The notes: generated by a model not told the origin, from the letters alone. A stretch of DNA of 64,000 nt from Microthrix sp041394405 (GCA_041394405.1 JAWKIF010000006.1:682001-746000); one strand, 5' to 3'. Positions 1-10,105 are shown, numbered from the stretch's first letter. A program made the numbers and translations.

Positions 1-207
1 GGCCGACCCGTCACCGACCGATGCCACGATCTCGTCGCCCAGGTGCCCGATGCACTCCACGACGTCGGTGACGCCCGACTCGGCCAACCACCTCAACTGC
101 CGGTGGGCGAAGGGCGTCCCAAGCACATCCACCAGGTGCTTGGGACGCCCTCGCCCCAGCTCGCCCAGGCGCGTCCCCAGGCCGCCGGAGAGAATTACCA
201 TCTGCAT
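1..207 (-). CDS. Sugar-1-phosphate nucleotidyltransferase, N-terminal part (HddC-like)
   Basis: The product would activate a sugar 1-phosphate with an NTP. Translation from the ATG at 207 gives 69 residues before the window ends. The start carries the nucleotidyltransferase signature VILSGGLGTRLGE followed by GRPKHLVDVLGTPF, the glycine-rich NTP-binding loop plus the lysine region of the NTP_transferase family. It lies 58 bases downstream of a heptose-7-phosphate kinase on the same strand, so D-glycero-D-manno-heptose-1-phosphate guanylyltransferase (HddC) is the favoured role, although the N-terminus alone cannot separate it from mannose- or glucose-1-phosphate enzymes. A second in-frame ATG lies at 201. 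The gene is cut by the window edge. Confidence 0.8.
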   Translation of the reverse strand, partial: MQMVILSGGLGTRLGELGRGRPKHLVDVLGTPFAHRQLRWLAESGVTDVVECIGHLGDEIVASVGDGSA

Positions 208-265
208 ATCAGCGCAGCCTCCGCCATCGCCCGGGGCGGGCCGGACGCTCCCGTCGCATCCCGCC

Positions 266-1246
266 TCACCCCGCGCTGAGAACGGTGGAACCCAGGTGGT
301 CGAAGCGAAATCGCAGCTCTCCCAGGCCCTCGGCTCGCATCGCTCGCCGTACCTTGTAGGGCTCCGGCGCGTACACCATGAGGAACCCGCCCGCGCCGGC
401 GCCCACCACCTTGCCGCCGAGCGCCCCGGCCGAGCGGGCCAGCGCGTAGTACCGGTCGATGTCAGGGTTGGACATCCCGGCGGTGCGGGCTCGCTTCGCT
501 TGCCAGTGTTGGTCCATGAGGCCTCCAAATGCGGCGGTATCCCCGGCCACGAGTGCGCGGGCGATCTCCTCGCCGAGCTCCAACGTGTTGTCGAGGTTGG
601 CCAACATGGCTTCGTCGGCAGCCGCTGAGCGCTCGTCCTGGTCGGCCAGCATCTTCGAAGCCGATCGGGCGTATCCGGTGAAGAACAACAGCAGGTGCTC
701 CTCGAGGTCGCCCAGGGTGTCCTCGGAGACCTCGAGCCGGGTGGCGTCCACGCGATCGTCGGGGTGGAAGGTGAAGGAGGTGAGGCCCCCGTAGGCGGCG
801 ATGTACTGGTCTTGTTTGCCCACGGGCTCGTTGAGGTGGTCGATCTCGATGGCGCACGCCTCCTCGGCCAACTCGTCAGTCAGCACGGGCTGGTGGCGGT
901 GCGCATACAGGGCCCGCAGCAAGCCCACCGTGAACGAGCCGGAGGAGCCCAAGCCGGTGCCGGCGGGGATGTCGGCCATGCTCACGATCTCGATGCCCGG
1001 AGGAACCTGATGAAGGCCCAGCGCGGTGCGCAGGATGTCGTGGTCGATGTCGTCGATGGCGGCCACCCGTTCAATGGTGGAGTACTTCAGGAGGTAGTCA
1101 TCGGTGAACGTTCGGTTGACCGAGATGTACACGTACCGGTTGATGGCCGCCGACACCAGGCGGCCGCCGCTTCGTCGGTAGTAGCTGGGAAGGTCGGTGC
1201 CGCCCCCACCGATGGAGATTCGCAGCGGTGTGCGGGTGATGATCAT
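266..1246 (-). CDS. hddA: D-glycero-D-manno-heptose-7-phosphate kinase (GHMP kinase)
   Basis: This 326-residue cytoplasmic kinase phosphorylates C1 of heptose 7-phosphate in the GDP-heptose pathway that feeds surface glycans. It begins MIITRTPLRISIGGGGTDLP, which is diagnostic of the HddA branch of GHMP kinases. The GHMP ATP-binding loop follows as PAGTGLGSSGSFTVGLL (about residues 95-111), and the C-terminal motif is GKVVGAGAGGFLM. The reading frame stays open upstream to 1561, but the family consensus begins at ATG 1246, and that ATG overlaps the stop of the preceding membrane gene (ATGA). Translational coupling in an operon is therefore likely. Confidence 0.9.
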   Translation of the reverse strand: MIITRTPLRISIGGGGTDLPSYYRRSGGRLVSAAINRYVYISVNRTFTDDYLLKYSTIERVAAIDDIDHDILRTALGLHQVPPGIEIVSMADIPAGTGLGSSGSFTVGLLRALYAHRHQPVLTDELAEEACAIEIDHLNEPVGKQDQYIAAYGGLTSFTFHPDDRVDATRLEVSEDTLGDLEEHLLLFFTGYARSASKMLADQDERSAAADEAMLANLDNTLELGEEIARALVAGDTAAFGGLMDQHWQAKRARTAGMSNPDIDRYYALARSAGALGGKVVGAGAGGFLMVYAPEPYKVRRAMRAEGLGELRFRFDHLGSTVLSAG

Positions 1247-2670
1247 CGGGAACGAGCCTCTCGGTGGGGACCTGCCCGTTCGGGAGGCCTGCGTCGCCTC
1301 GTCAGGTGAGGGTAGCGGGATGAGATCTCGGCGCCGATCCTGCCCCGACTCGATCGAAACTGCTCCGCCAGCCCCACCGCCCCGGCCGAGGCCAACAACA
1401 CGGCGGCCGGATCGAATGTCGCCCGGTAGCGCGAGAGCCCGAAACCGAGTGCCATCGCTGCGACCGCCGCGACTCCGAGCCCCAACGCAGGTGACAGCGG
1501 CATGCCTCGGAGGCGGGCGACGATGAGGCCCGGCGCCGCGAGGGCCATCACGGCAAACCATTGCACCACCTGCACGTTGGCCAGCCAGTTGGGGGCCTGC
1601 ATCCGCTCGCCCGCTTCCAGCTGCGCCGTATCGAAGGGCCGGTAGATACCCAGGCCACGGGCGACGCGAAGGGCGCGCACGTACACCATGTTGACGTCGG
1701 CGTCATCGATCATCGCGGCCGCCTCCTCGTGAGCCCGTTCGTCCCAGAGCAGATCGTTCACCGTGCGGTTGAGGCGGAGGTCCTGCTTCTCGGGATTCCT
1801 GAGGTCGCCGTAGGCCTTGGTGAAGCACGCGGGGTCCCGATATCCGACCAACTCGCCCCTGAGGGACGTCTCACACGAGGTCGCCAGCTGATAGAGCCCC
1901 GAACCGGTCGACGGCACCGGCCGCCCCAGGACCTGGTTGGTGTAGTTGATCCAGGGTGCGTACACCAGCGCCGCCGTCACCGCCAGGGTCGCCGGAGCCG
2001 CCAGGGTGCGAACGACCCCGGCGCGCCCGAAACGTCGGACGCCGGCAACCAGCAGCGCCAGCGCAATGATGGGACTGAGCACGGCCAGCTCGGCCCGCGT
2101 CAGCGCCATGAGGCCGCATACGGCCCCGGTGGCCACCACCGGGAGCGGGTCCAGGCGACGGATGGCCACCGGACCGATCAGCAGCAGCAGGGCGGCGAGG
2201 AACTGCGCTAACACCTCCGACATGATCAACCCACCCTGAATGATCAGATGCGCGTAGGTGCCTCCGAGGAGCAGGGCTACGAAGCCGGCGGCACGTCCGA
2301 ACTCGCGTCGGGCCGTCCACCACACCAGGCCCAGCGTGGCGGCCGACAGCCCGGCCAACAGGTCGGCGGTGACCAGCCGGGACGACGTGAACTGCCGAAC
2401 GAAGGCCAACAGGAGGGTGAAGAGCGGGGGTTGGTTGGTGGCCACGAACCGCTCGATTCCCCGGGAGGGCGAACCGTAGACCCAGTCCTGGCCCACCACG
2501 TCCCCCCGCAACTGCGCAATATAGGAGTCGCCCGTCGGTGGCAGGCCGACGATGTAGTGCGCATAGGCCAACCGCAGCGCGAGGGCACACCCGAGCGCGA
2601 GCGCAACCTGCGCCACCTCGCGCCGTCCCGCGACGGTTCGTACGGTCAGCGGCGGCTCCGGAGTGCTCAC
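1243..2670 (-). CDS. Polytopic membrane glycosyltransferase-like protein (GT39/ArnT-like)
   Basis: The protein has 475 residues, with around ten hydrophobic segments in the first 240 residues and again at about 385-445. An early luminal-type loop (LPPTGDSYIAQL) and a later hydrophilic region (about 245-370) fit the dolichyl-phosphate-mannose mannosyltransferase/ArnT fold, which moves sugars from a lipid carrier outside the membrane. No exact catalytic assignment is possible by eye. The GTG at 2670 is preferred over the open upstream frame because it overlaps the stop of the upstream gene in a GTGA. The stop overlaps hddA in the same way. Its place in the heptose operon suggests a role in building or transferring a surface glycan. 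Confidence 0.65.
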   Translation of the reverse strand: MSTPEPPLTVRTVAGRREVAQVALALGCALALRLAYAHYIVGLPPTGDSYIAQLRGDVVGQDWVYGSPSRGIERFVATNQPPLFTLLLAFVRQFTSSRLVTADLLAGLSAATLGLVWWTARREFGRAAGFVALLLGGTYAHLIIQGGLIMSEVLAQFLAALLLLIGPVAIRRLDPLPVVATGAVCGLMALTRAELAVLSPIIALALLVAGVRRFGRAGVVRTLAAPATLAVTAALVYAPWINYTNQVLGRPVPSTGSGLYQLATSCETSLRGELVGYRDPACFTKAYGDLRNPEKQDLRLNRTVNDLLWDERAHEEAAAMIDDADVNMVYVRALRVARGLGIYRPFDTAQLEAGERMQAPNWLANVQVVQWFAVMALAAPGLIVARLRGMPLSPALGLGVAAVAAMALGFGLSRYRATFDPAAVLLASAGAVGLAEQFRSSRGRIGAEISSRYPHLTRRRRPPERAGPHREARSR

Positions 2671-3338
2671 AGGCCCCCCAGCGCCACATCGGAGACTGCG
2701 AAGCCGGCGTCGTAGCCGTAGAAGCCCACCCAGATCCGGCCGTCCGGCCGAGCCAGCGGCACCGAGGCCACCGCCCAGCCATTGACCTCGACGTGCACCT
2801 CCGGCGGATCGAAGCGAACGGACACCCGGTCGCCCGGCTCGAAGGTCACCGATTCCTGCACCGCCCGCGTCGTCCGCTTTCCGCCGACAACCTCGGTGAA
2901 GCTCCAGCGCTCCAAGGACGGATCGTCGCGAAGCTCCAGGCGATTCTCGTTGTCCGATGCGGCCAACACCACCCCGCTGCGTTGGGCGGTGGAACGCACC
3001 GAGAACGCCAGCGAGTACGAGTTGCCAAACCGGGCGGGCAGCGGCGTCACCGCAAAGGTGGGCTCCGCGTCGTCGCCTTGCTCCAGCGACAGCGTCCCGT
3101 TCCCCGGTTTGGTTCCGACAACCCAGGTGCCTGGCCCATCCTGGGTCCAGGCGGGCGAATCGCCCGCTCCCGACCCCGGCACCAGCGCCTGCCCGTCGAA
3201 TGGTTCGCCCGCTCGATCGGCAACCGCCCGGTCGAAGCCGGCAATCGCGCGGCCCATGGAGTACCACATGGTCCCGACCGTCACTGCCGTCACGACCACG
3301 ACGCCTCTCAGGAGCAGCGTGGGCAACGATGGCCTCAT
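2667..3338 (-). CDS. Membrane-anchored beta-sandwich protein of unknown function
   Basis: The product has 223 residues. A single hydrophobic segment (LLLRGVVVVTAVTVGTMWY, about residues 8-26) is followed by an extracytoplasmic domain dominated by beta-type stretches, with repeated patterns such as DNENRLELRDD, VSVRFDPPEVHVEVNG and GRIWVGFYGYDAGFAVSDV. This resembles LamG/concanavalin-like or 3-keto-disaccharide-hydrolase-like sandwiches, but I do not recognise a named family. It is the first gene of the four-gene heptose/glycan unit and overlaps the next gene by four bases. ATG 3338 was chosen because the transmembrane segment follows directly; the upstream in-frame extension looks non-coding. 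Confidence 0.6.
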   Translation of the reverse strand: MRPSLPTLLLRGVVVVTAVTVGTMWYSMGRAIAGFDRAVADRAGEPFDGQALVPGSGAGDSPAWTQDGPGTWVVGTKPGNGTLSLEQGDDAEPTFAVTPLPARFGNSYSLAFSVRSTAQRSGVVLAASDNENRLELRDDPSLERWSFTEVVGGKRTTRAVQESVTFEPGDRVSVRFDPPEVHVEVNGWAVASVPLARPDGRIWVGFYGYDAGFAVSDVALGGL

Positions 3339-3774
3339 CGACGGCCCGTGGTCTGGCTCGACTGCTCGTGGGCGTTCCCCGCCGCTCACCTGGGCGACCT
3401 GCGTGTCGTCGGATTGGTCATGCTGGGTGGAGGTACCGGGTGCCGGGATTGGGTGTTGAGGCAGGCCAGGTCGACCCGACGCTGCGCACGGATCATGGTG
3501 TCGGCCACGGCAAACCTCGTCGCTTTCTCCTCTGGCCACCCGCAGCGCAGGTGCGCGGGTACAAGAACCGCCCTCGGGCGAGGCTACCCGCTGAGTGCGC
3601 TCCGTCAGGGAGGGGTCGACGACCGCTCGGGCGACCCTCCGGAAGCACGCGGCCAGATGGCCGTCGCCGGTGAGGGGAGGTGCCAGCGAGCTACGGGGCG
3701 GCATTCCCTGCCCAATCGTCCCCCCGGAACCGACTGTCGGGCGACTCATGGCGCCCGGCGGTACCGTTGGGCCC
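3339..3774. other. Divergent intergenic region without a convincing gene
   Basis: This stretch of 436 bases separates the minus-strand glycan operon from dapB. The frame of dapB stays open upstream to 3595, but that translation is Arg/Pro-rich with no recognisable domain, as expected of chance frames in GC-rich DNA. No tRNA, riboswitch or clear promoter hexamers were seen. It presumably holds divergent promoters. Confidence 0.5.
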
Positions 3775-4566
3775 ATGACGATTCGGGTCGGAGTGTTTGG
3801 TGCGGGTGGGCGCATGGGGTCCACGGTGTGCCGGGCGGTGGCAGAGGACCCCGACCTGGAATTGGTGGCGGCGGTGGACCCGCATCATGCCGGGCTGGAT
3901 CTGTCGGCGGTGGCGGGCGTGCAGGGGAGCGACCTGCAGCTGGCCCACGATGCCGATGCAATCGCCGCCGCCGGGGCTGAGGTGGCGGTGGACTTCACGC
4001 ACCTGGAGGCTGCCAGGGCCAACCTGGCGTGGATGGCCGAAGCCGGCGTGCACGCCGTGGTGGGCACCACCGGCTTCGACGACACCGACATGGACCGTTT
4101 TCGCAGCGAGTTCACCAGGTCCAACTGCGTGCTGGTCCCGAACTTCGCCATCGGCGCCATTCTCATGATGCGCCTGGCTGCCGACGCCGCCCCCTACTTT
4201 CAGACCGCCGAGGTCATTGAGTACCACCATGACAACAAGGTGGATGCTCCGTCCGGCACGGCCATGCTGACCGCCGAGCGCCTGGCGGCGGCCTCGGATC
4301 GGTGGGGGAACGACCCGACCACGACCACGGTGGTGGACGGCGCGCGAGGCGGCGAGGCCCAGCCCGGCGTTCGCATTCATTCGGTTCGCATGCGGGGCAT
4401 GGTGGCTCACCAGGAGGTCGTCCTGGGGACCACCGGACAGACACTGAGCATCCGCCACGACAGCTACGACCGAACGAGTTTCATGCCCGGGGTGGTGCTC
4501 GCCGCCAAGGCCATCGGCGATCACCCAGGGGTAACGGTGGGACTCGACACGCTGCTCGGGCTCTAA
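3775..4566 (+). CDS. dapB: 4-hydroxy-tetrahydrodipicolinate reductase
   Basis: This 263-residue cytoplasmic enzyme reduces 4-hydroxy-tetrahydrodipicolinate with NAD(P)H in the lysine/diaminopimelate pathway. The N-terminus MTIRVGVFGAGGRMGSTVC is the Rossmann dinucleotide-binding loop. AVDFTHLEAA, VVGTTGFDD and PNFAIGAILMM follow in the usual order, and the DapB signature EYHHDNKVDAPSGTA (about residues 150-164) holds the catalytic His pair and Lys. The C-terminus DRTSFMPGVVLAAKAI is also typical. The start at 3775 matches the family; an in-frame ATG at 3748 would add nine unlikely residues. It stands alone, tail to tail with the next minus-strand gene. Confidence 0.95.
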   Translation: MTIRVGVFGAGGRMGSTVCRAVAEDPDLELVAAVDPHHAGLDLSAVAGVQGSDLQLAHDADAIAAAGAEVAVDFTHLEAARANLAWMAEAGVHAVVGTTGFDDTDMDRFRSEFTRSNCVLVPNFAIGAILMMRLAADAAPYFQTAEVIEYHHDNKVDAPSGTAMLTAERLAAASDRWGNDPTTTTVVDGARGGEAQPGVRIHSVRMRGMVAHQEVVLGTTGQTLSIRHDSYDRTSFMPGVVLAAKAIGDHPGVTVGLDTLLGL

Positions 4567-4574
4567 GTTCCGGC

Positions 4575-5213
4575 CTACTCCAGGTCGGCGGCGCTGCCGG
4601 CCAATCGCCGCAGTTGCACCACGGTGTAGACCGCAAGCACGGCCAGGGCGATTCGTGTGAACCACGCCTGGGAATCCACGATGAAGTCCACGACGGCGTC
4701 CAGTTGGTCCGCGAACACCGCCGCAATCAGGCGAATGAGGGCGATGCGCGTCAGCGTGCCGGCCACGTTGAGCGTCCAGAACAGCCGGGGCCTCATGCGG
4801 ATCACCCCGGCAGCCAGGCACACCGGGTTGTTGGGTGCGATGAACGCGGCGACGGCCAGGGTGCGGTGGGCGCCGGGGTTGGCCCCGCTTGTCAGCTCCA
4901 CGAGCCAGTCCTTGGCCCCCGGGTACAGATCGGTCCCCCAACGCACGGCCTGGTCGCGGTAGCGGGCGCCGAGGGCGTAGAAGAGCGGGTCGGGGGCGAG
5001 CAACCGAAGCAGCGGGATGGCGAAGAACAGCCACTCCGGAACGCGGCCGGCGACGGTCAGGAGGATCTTGTTGGTGGAGTTGAACGCGATGAGCCGCAGC
5101 GGCTGGTCGTCCACCCAACGCGCCAGGTTGATGGCACCGACGTTGTTGGCGAGGATCATCAGCCCGATGGCCACGAAGATGGCAATCAGCGCCGGGCGGC
5201 TGAAGGGCGCCAC
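4575..5213 (-). CDS. DedA/VTT-like membrane protein
   Basis: The protein has 212 residues with about five hydrophobic segments. The central stretch with FYALGARYRDQAVRW, FIAPNNPVCLAAGVIRMRP and WTLNVAGTLTRIALI resembles the VTT (SNARE-associated Golgi/DedA) domain, which has re-entrant helices and a conserved glycine/arginine pattern. DedA proteins act at the cytoplasmic membrane in lipid-carrier handling and envelope homeostasis; the substrate cannot be read here. The gene ends only nine bases from the convergent dapB stop. Assignment to DedA is by pattern only and the similarity is not strong. Confidence 0.55.
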   Translation of the reverse strand: MAPFSRPALIAIFVAIGLMILANNVGAINLARWVDDQPLRLIAFNSTNKILLTVAGRVPEWLFFAIPLLRLLAPDPLFYALGARYRDQAVRWGTDLYPGAKDWLVELTSGANPGAHRTLAVAAFIAPNNPVCLAAGVIRMRPRLFWTLNVAGTLTRIALIRLIAAVFADQLDAVVDFIVDSQAWFTRIALAVLAVYTVVQLRRLAGSAADLE

Positions 5214-5298
5214 CGGGGGATGCTGGGCCGGGTGTATGGCTGCGGATTCAGCCGGATCGGGGGTCGGGGCGGCGGAGGCGATTGCGCAACGCTACCGG

Positions 5299-5463
5299 TC
5301 AACCACCCAGGAGCTCCGACGCGTCGATCAGCAGGGCGACGGCAACTGCGAGCACGATTCCGGCAGCCCACCAGGCGGCGAAACGCCACGGGAACGCCAC
5401 GTCCTCGGCTCGCTGCTCGGGCGACGGGCCCTCGTTGTCGTCGCGGTGGGAATCGTCGGTCAT
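5299..5463 (-). CDS. Small single-pass membrane protein
   Basis: A 54-residue product with an acidic hydrophilic N-terminus (MTDDSHRDDNEGPSPEQRAED) followed by one strong transmembrane segment (FAAWWAAGIVLAVAVALLI, about residues 29-47). The ATG overlaps the stop of the upstream gene in an ATGA, which supports it as a real, coupled gene. The function is unknown. Confidence 0.6.
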   Translation of the reverse strand: MTDDSHRDDNEGPSPEQRAEDVAFPWRFAAWWAAGIVLAVAVALLIDASELLGG

Positions 5464-6029
5464 CCCAACTCCGCAACGGCGACGATGTGGGTCGGGTCGA
5501 TCCAGTCCACCCAGTCGCTCAGGTGGTTCTGCCCACCGAGGCCGCCCGTGCCCCGGCGCCCGGTCTCGATGCCCACCAGGTGTTCGCTGACCGAGGTGAG
5601 GCCGCCCGTGATGCCCGCACCGTCGGCGGTGTTGACCGCCACGTCGCTGCCCCGCTCGGCGATTCCGGCCAGCAGGGCGACCAGCGTCCGATGGTCGCCG
5701 CTCGGGCTCGCAGGCTGGGGCGCCCGGGGCGCAGGCCGCCCAGCGTCGGCGACGGTGAGGCGCACGACCGACGACACCACGACGACGGTGAGCGACGGCG
5801 AGCCACCGGGGTGCCGGCGCAGCACCGACAGGCTCCAGGCGTCGCTTGACGCCGCCGCCCCCGACACGATGGTTCCGCCCGTCAGGTGGGCCCGCACCGC
5901 CAGGCCCCGCTCGGCTGCATCGGCGCAACGATCGGCGAGGCTGGCCCCGCGTTCCAGGTTGGTCTGGCTCACCCGGCGGGCGCGTCGTTCCCGCAACGCC
6001 ACTTCGACCGGGTCGCCGGGCCGATCCAT
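5460..6029 (-). CDS. Conserved-looking hypothetical protein
   Basis: A 189-residue soluble protein starting MDRPGDPVEVALRERRARRV. The N-terminal third contains RGLAVRAHLTGGTIVSGAAASSDAWSL, a pattern reminiscent of small SH3/Sm-like barrels, and the C-terminus (LVGIETGRRGTGGLGGQNHL, DWIDPTHIVAVAEL) looks ordered. I do not recognise a family. The gene diverges from phoH, with 142 bases between them, and is coupled by a 4-base overlap to a small membrane protein downstream. The open frame extends upstream, but it then runs antisense through phoH, so ATG 6029 is the credible start. Confidence 0.55.
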   Translation of the reverse strand: MDRPGDPVEVALRERRARRVSQTNLERGASLADRCADAAERGLAVRAHLTGGTIVSGAAASSDAWSLSVLRRHPGGSPSLTVVVVSSVVRLTVADAGRPAPRAPQPASPSGDHRTLVALLAGIAERGSDVAVNTADGAGITGGLTSVSEHLVGIETGRRGTGGLGGQNHLSDWVDWIDPTHIVAVAELG

Positions 6030-6171
6030 CGCCTCATGGTCCTCACCCCCCGGGCCGCCTGTCAAACGTCGCCGCCCGCTGCCTTCGCTGTCCGCGGAGC
6101 TCCCGGCATTCTCGTGCGGATCCCTCCCATGGGCTCTTCTATGCTTTGGTGCCCTCAACCGACCGGTGCCC

Positions 6172-7227
<1,056 letters not shown>

Positions 7228-7824
7228 GTTGGACATCCACGCGACACCCCAGCCCGCCGGCGGCGTCGACACGCCCCACGGCGCACCGCCCGACGCGGCG
7301 GTCGACACCGTCGTCGAGGATCAGCGTGCCGAGCGGACGGAGCTGCCGGTGGCGCTGGAGCGCCTGGGTGCGTTGCTGTCGGCCACGCTGTCGGCCGAGG
7401 GCGTCCCCGGTCCGGCCCGGGTGGACCTCACCCTCGTCGATCCGCCGGTCATTGCCGATCTCAACGCCTCGCAGTTGGGCGGGTCCGGGCCCACCGACGT
7501 GCTGAGCTTTCCCCTCGATCCGTGGGAGGACCCCTGGCCCACGGCGGCGATCGACGGCGATCACGGCGCCGAGGTTCGTTTCGTGGGTGACGTGGTGCTG
7601 GCGCCCGCCGTCGCGGAGGCCCAGGCGGAGGACCACGCCGGGACCTTTGCCGACGAGTTGGCCCTGTTGGTGGTGCACGCCGGGTTGCACCTGGCCGGCC
7701 ACGACCACGCCGAGCCGCCCGAGCGTGCCGCCATGGTTGCTCGGGAACGGGCGGTGTTGGCCCGGCACTGGGGCACCTTGGCCGCCAACCCGTGGGTCGA
7801 CACCCACGCCGCGGGGGGCGCGCC

Positions 7825-9207
7825 GTGACGGGGACGCTGCTGTCGTCGGAGTTCGGCACCCGTGAGGGTGTGCTGGTGGGTGTCGTGGTGGTGCTGATCC
7901 TGGCCATTGCCGTGTTGGCCTGGGCCGAGACGGCGATCAGCCGCATGACCCGGGCGCGGGCGGCGGCCATGGTGGATCAGGAGCACGCCAAGGCCGATCG
8001 GCTGTTGCACCTGGCGTCCGCCCCCGAGAGCTTCGTGAATGCGCTGTTGCTGCTCATCCTCATGCTGCAGCTGACCGAGGCCACGCTGGTGGGCATTCTG
8101 GCCGCGCAGCTGTTTGGCCCGGTGGGGCTCGTCGTGGCCACGGTGGTCAACATTGCAGTGGTGTTCGTGGTGGCCGAGGCGGCACCGAAGTCGCTGGCCC
8201 TTGAGGAGCCGGATCGATCGGCGCTGCGGGCCGCACCGCTGGTGGAGTTGGTGGCCCACTTCCCGCCGCTGCGCTGGCTCTCCACCCTGCTCATCGGCGT
8301 CACCAACGTGGTGCTCCCCGGCAAGGGCCGCCGGGCGGGGCCGTATTTGTCCGACGAGGAGATCGTGCACTTCGCCACGCAGGCGCTGGAGGACGAGGTC
8401 ATCGACGAGGACGAGCGGGACATGATCGAATCGGTCCTGGAGCTGGGGGACACCCTGGTGCGTGAGGTGATGGTGCCCCGCCCCGAGATGGTCACCGTGG
8501 CGGCCGACGTGCCGTTGGAGGAGGCGGTGGACCTGGCGCTTCGGCGAGGGGTCAGCCGGTTGCCGGTGCACCGTGGCGACGTCGACGAGATCGACGAGGT
8601 GCTCAACCTCAAGGACGCGGTCCGCCGGGTGCGGGAAGGGCGTGGCGATGAGCCGGTGGGGGAGGCCACCAGCACCGCCATGGTGGTGCCGGAGTTGATC
8701 TCCGCCAGCCGGGCCCTGCGCCAGATGCAGGATCTGCGAACCCACCTGGCGCTCGTGGTGGACGAGCGCGGCGGCCTGGCGGGGTTGGTCACCTTGGAGG
8801 ACCTCATCGAGGAGCTGGTGGGCGAGATCGTCGACGAGACCGATCGCACCCAGCAGCTGTGCCAGCTGCGTGACGACGGGTCGGTGCTGGTGCGGGGATC
8901 GCTGAGCATCGATGACGCCAACGAGCACCTGGAGGACCTGCTGGCTGGGCATCCCGCCGACGTCCTGCCGGAAGGCGACTGGGAGTCGGTCGGCGGGTTG
9001 ATCCTCGAGCACCTGGGCCGCCCGGCCGGAACGGGCAACGAGGTGAGCGCCGCCGGTCACCGGCTGACCGTGCACGAGATGCGGGGGCGCCGCATCATGT
9101 GGGTGCTCGTCGAACCGGGCGCCGCAGGCGACGAGGTGCCCGAAACGTCGGAGCCGGACGCCGCCGTGGATGCCGAGCGCAACCGAGAGGACGGCGACGA
9201 TGCCTGA
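7825..9207 (+). CDS. CNNM/CBS-domain membrane protein (CorC/HlyC family)
   Basis: This 460-residue protein has an N-terminal CNNM membrane domain with about four hydrophobic segments (roughly 12-150), beginning VLVGVVVVLILAIAVLAWAE. A CBS pair follows (about 205-330; VREVMVPRPEMVTV, SRLPVHRGDVDEIDEVLNLKD, LALVVDERGGLAGLVTLEDL). A C-terminal CorC_HlyC domain (about 350-440) includes DDGSVLVRGSLSIDDANEHL. Such proteins are implicated in magnesium/cobalt efflux or tolerance. GTG 7825 is used because it couples to ybeY; the ORF extends eleven codons further. It ends overlapping era by eight bases. Confidence 0.88.
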   Translation: MTGTLLSSEFGTREGVLVGVVVVLILAIAVLAWAETAISRMTRARAAAMVDQEHAKADRLLHLASAPESFVNALLLLILMLQLTEATLVGILAAQLFGPVGLVVATVVNIAVVFVVAEAAPKSLALEEPDRSALRAAPLVELVAHFPPLRWLSTLLIGVTNVVLPGKGRRAGPYLSDEEIVHFATQALEDEVIDEDERDMIESVLELGDTLVREVMVPRPEMVTVAADVPLEEAVDLALRRGVSRLPVHRGDVDEIDEVLNLKDAVRRVREGRGDEPVGEATSTAMVVPELISASRALRQMQDLRTHLALVVDERGGLAGLVTLEDLIEELVGEIVDETDRTQQLCQLRDDGSVLVRGSLSIDDANEHLEDLLAGHPADVLPEGDWESVGGLILEHLGRPAGTGNEVSAAGHRLTVHEMRGRRIMWVLVEPGAAGDEVPETSEPDAAVDAERNREDGDDA

Positions 9208-10105
9208 CGGCGACACTGAGGGCGCCGGCGGCGCGACGCCGCCCACCCTGCGGTCCGGATTCGTGGCGCTGGCCGGACGTCCCAACGTGGGCAAGTCGTC
9301 GCTGACCAATGCCATCGTGGGTCAGAAGGTCACCATCGTCTCGCCGCGACCCCAGACCACCCGACACGAGATCCGGGGCATGCTCACCCGGCCGGATGCT
9401 CAGCTGGTGTTGGTCGACACGCCGGGCGTGCACAAGCCCAAGACCGCCATGGGCAAGCGCTTGAACCGCACGGCGGCGGAGGCCAGGGAGGACACCGACG
9501 CCACCTTGCTGGTGGTGGATGCCTCCAAGGGCGTGGGTGGTCCCGGCGATGCGCGCCTCATGGCGGCCATGCCCGGCGACGTGGTCGTGGTGATCAACAA
9601 GGTCGACCGCCTGCCCGGCGAGCAGGTGTTGGCCGCCCTGAAGAACGCCTCCGACCTGGCACAGCGTTTTGGGAAGTCCTCGCCGGAGTTCTTCCCCACC
9701 TCCGCTCGCACCGGCGAGGGGGTTCCCGAGCTGGTCGAGCACCTCATCGAGCGGCTGCCGGAGGGCCCCCTGTGGTATCCCGAGGATCAGGTGCGCGACA
9801 CCGGCGAGGGGTTCTGGGTGGCCGAGCTGGTGCGAGAGCAGCTGCTGGCCACGGCCAGGGAGGAGCTGCCGCACTCCATCGCCACCCGCTGCGTCGAGCT
9901 GAACTGGCCCTACGTGGAGGTGGAGATCCTGGTGGAGCGCATCTCCCAGAAGGGCATGGTGATCGGGAAGGGTGGCGAGAACCTCAAGCGTGCGGGCATC
10001 GGGGCCCGCAAGCTGCTGCCCGAGGGCACGCACCTGGAGCTGAAGGTGAAGGTCAACCGCGACTGGCAGCGCAAGGACGCCGAGCTCGACAAGCTGGGCT
10101 ACTGA
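9200..10105 (+). CDS. era: GTPase Era
   Basis: A 301-residue GTPase that binds 16S rRNA and assists 30S assembly. The G motifs are intact: G1 GRPNVGKS (26-33), G3 DTPG (73-76) and G4 NKVD (133-136). The C-terminal KH domain carries VIGKGGENLKRAG and ends KVNRDWQRKDAELDKLGY, as in typical Era. Its ATG lies inside the 3' end of the preceding CNNM/CBS gene. RecO normally follows Era; here it is displaced by about 5 kb of opposite-strand genes. Confidence 0.96.
   Translation: MPDGDTEGAGGATPPTLRSGFVALAGRPNVGKSSLTNAIVGQKVTIVSPRPQTTRHEIRGMLTRPDAQLVLVDTPGVHKPKTAMGKRLNRTAAEAREDTDATLLVVDASKGVGGPGDARLMAAMPGDVVVVINKVDRLPGEQVLAALKNASDLAQRFGKSSPEFFPTSARTGEGVPELVEHLIERLPEGPLWYPEDQVRDTGEGFWVAELVREQLLATAREELPHSIATRCVELNWPYVEVEILVERISQKGMVIGKGGENLKRAGIGARKLLPEGTHLELKVKVNRDWQRKDAELDKLGY

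Noticed and set aside
2671..3267. Long N-terminal extension of the glycosyltransferase-like frame
   Set aside because: It overlaps a plausible membrane-anchored gene in another frame and reads as Arg/Gly-rich noise; GTG 2670 overlaps that gene's stop neatly.
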